A DNA stretch of 6,270 bases from Propionibacteriales bacterium (lineage in GTDB: Bacteria > Actinomycetota > Actinomycetes > Propionibacteriales > Propionibacteriaceae). Both the position numbers and the translations under genes were made by a program. Positions within the stretch are counted from its first letter, which is position 1, and every line of letters begins with the position of its first letter. Of the stretch, positions 5,110-6,270 are shown piece by piece. The DNA lies in the NCBI GenBank assembly GCA_030453285.1, contig JAKDKP010000152.1:1-6270 (forward strand). Direction: 5' to 3'. A model generated the notes under the pieces. The model made no database searches, was not told the DNA's origin, and was given only the letters and a program-made list of their open reading frames with translations.

Positions 5110-6270
5110 ATGTCTTCGTCCACGCCTGCCTCGACGGCACAGGACCCATCGGCTGAGCCCAAGAAGTCGGCGCGCGTGCCCTTCTGGGCGCAGATCTTCA
5201 TCGGCCTCGCCATCGGTGTCGCCCTCGGCTTCGTCGCTCGACAGTTCGACGTCGCCTGGCTCACCGAAGCCCTGACCACGGTCGGCACCATCTTCGTCCA
5301 ACTGCTCAAGGTGGTCGTCGTCCCGCTCGTGCTCACCGCGATCATCGTCTCGATCGCCAACCTGCGGCAGGTCACCAACGCCGCCCGGCTGGCGCTGCAG
5401 ACGCTCGGGTGGTTTGCCATCACCTCTGCCGTCTCGGTCGTGGTCGGCATCGCCATCGGCCTGATCACTAACCCCGGCCGGGGCGCAACGCTGAGTCTCG
5501 ACGGCGCGCAAGCCCCCAGCAGCAGCGGCAGTTGGCTCGACTTCCTGGAGTCGATCATCCCCGGCAACATTCTGGGGCTCGAGGTCTCCAGCAAGGCCAA
5601 GGCAGCCGAGGACGCGATCACCGTCACCTCGAGCCTGTCGTTCAACGTGCTGCAACTGGTCGTGATCGGCATCCTCCTTGGCGCTGCCGCCCTGGCCGTC
5701 GGCAGGAAGGCCGATCCGTTCATCAACGTCAACCGCAGCGCCCTGGAGATCTTCTCCAAGCTGACCTGGTGGGTCATCCGGTTGTCCCCGATCGGTTCTG
5801 CAGCTTTGATCGGCAAGGCGATCGCCAGCTACGGCTGGGACCTGGTGGCACCGCTCAGTGTCTTCGTCCTGGACGTGTACGTCGGGTGCTTGATCGTGAT
5901 GTTGATCATCTATCCGATCATTGCCCGCCTGAACGGCCTCAGCCCGCGACGCTACTTCGCCGGCGCCTGGCCCGCGATCCAGTTCGGCTTCGTCTCGCGC
6001 TCCTCGGTGGGCACACTGCCCCTCACCCAGCGCGTCGTCACCCGCAACCTTGGTGTCTCGCGGGACTACGCCTCCTTCGCGGTGCCGATCGGCTCCACCA
6101 CCAAGATGGACGGCTGCGCCTCGATCTATCCCGCCCTGGCCGCCATCACCGTTGCCCAGCTCTTCGGTATCAACCTGGGTGTCACCGACTATCTCCTGAT
6201 CGCGTTCGTCTCGGTCGTCGGCTCGGCCGCCACGGCGGGCCTGACCGGTGCGGTCGTGATGCTCACCCTG
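5110..6270 (+). CDS. Dicarboxylate/amino acid:cation symporter, cystine-transporter-like (3' end outside the window)
   Basis: A secondary transporter of the DAACS/SLC1 fold (GltPh, GltP, DctA, TcyP relatives) in the cytoplasmic membrane, importing an amino acid or dicarboxylate with Na+ or H+. The frame stays open to the window end: 387 residues are present, reaching re-entrant loop HP2 (SAATAGLTGAVVMLTL). The last helix, with the residues that best predict substrate, is missing. Visible features: a hydrophilic N-terminus of about 23 residues; first helix PFWAQIFIGLAIGVALGF; VQLLKVVVVPLVLTAIIVSI, the conserved second-helix block; TM3 with T105-S106; HP1 serine motif SRSSVGTLP at 296-304; TM7 motif STTKMDGCASIYPALAA, with K332-M333-D334-G335-C336 where glutamate transporters have NMDGT. 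The GCA-x-IYPA part recalls TcyP-type cystine importers, while M-D-G is retained as in glutamate/aspartate transporters. The substrate is therefore unproven; cystine or another amino acid is favoured by this motif and by the leader peptide upstream. Confidence 0.88.
   Translation, partial: MSSSTPASTAQDPSAEPKKSARVPFWAQIFIGLAIGVALGFVARQFDVAWLTEALTTVGTIFVQLLKVVVVPLVLTAIIVSIANLRQVTNAARLALQTLGWFAITSAVSVVVGIAIGLITNPGRGATLSLDGAQAPSSSGSWLDFLESIIPGNILGLEVSSKAKAAEDAITVTSSLSFNVLQLVVIGILLGAAALAVGRKADPFINVNRSALEIFSKLTWWVIRLSPIGSAALIGKAIASYGWDLVAPLSVFVLDVYVGCLIVMLIIYPIIARLNGLSPRRYFAGAWPAIQFGFVSRSSVGTLPLTQRVVTRNLGVSRDYASFAVPIGSTTKMDGCASIYPALAAITVAQLFGINLGVTDYLLIAFVSVVGSAATAGLTGAVVMLTL

Noticed and set aside
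4961..5275. Cysteine-rich frame starting at GTG 4961 (MCGRPCGDVC...)
   Set aside because: The cysteines arise from the neighbouring frame of the leader peptide; the frame then runs out of phase into the symporter gene and becomes Pro/Arg/Ser-rich with no family resemblance.
4485..5816. 443-codon minus-strand ORF spanning the VOC remnant, leader and symporter
   Set aside because: Low-complexity Arg/Ala/Pro/Ser-rich translation with no family character, antisense to a clear membrane transporter; it is a shadow ORF.
1..6270. CRISPR arrays, tRNA or rRNA genes, insertion sequences
   Set aside because: No regularly spaced direct repeats, no tRNA- or rRNA-like sequence and no transposase-like ORF were seen.

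Overview
The window looks like chromosomal DNA from a high-GC actinobacterium. Codon third positions are strongly G/C, CydD and CydC are fused into one polypeptide, and a short peptide upstream of a transporter carries a motif I associate with actinobacterial leader peptides. A propionibacterial-type or related lineage is plausible, but I cannot fix the genus from this sequence.

Region 1 (1-3890, plus strand) is the end of a cytochrome bd oxidase operon. It holds the C-terminal part of CydB (the gene begins before the window), followed with a 1-nt stop/start overlap by a 1085-residue CydD-CydC fusion. This is the heterodimeric-type ABC exporter needed to assemble cytochrome bd. Only 11 bp separate its stop from the stop of a convergent gene. 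That gene (minus strand, 3902 to about 4582/4603) encodes a secreted, acidic lipoprotein of unknown function. Its start region is unusual: a small hairpin lies between the Shine-Dalgarno sequence and the most plausible ATG.

Region 2 (4604-4919) contains a divergent gene start and a remnant of a VOC/glyoxalase-like gene. About 46 recognisable residues run abruptly into a 54-nt, nearly perfect hairpin palindrome. The palindrome is probably a strong terminator or the scar of a rearrangement.

Region 3 (4920-6270) is the most interesting part. A 190-nt leader precedes a dicarboxylate/amino acid:cation symporter (SLC1/DAACS fold, open at the window end) whose HP2-side motif, GCASIYPA, recalls TcyP-type cystine importers. 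The leader encodes a 30-residue peptide ending in a GRLHVDLRREASALCRR motif. That motif matches, from memory, putative leader peptides found next to sulfur and cysteine genes in Streptomyces and relatives. The leader also holds overlapping, mutually exclusive stem-loops and a very C-rich, G-poor tract between the leader stop codon and the symporter ribosome-binding site. Together these suggest a translation-sensing attenuator, perhaps cysteine-responsive, controlling a cystine or amino-acid importer. CydDC homologues export cysteine or glutathione, so two neighbouring but separately transcribed loci may both affect thiol balance; this link is inference.
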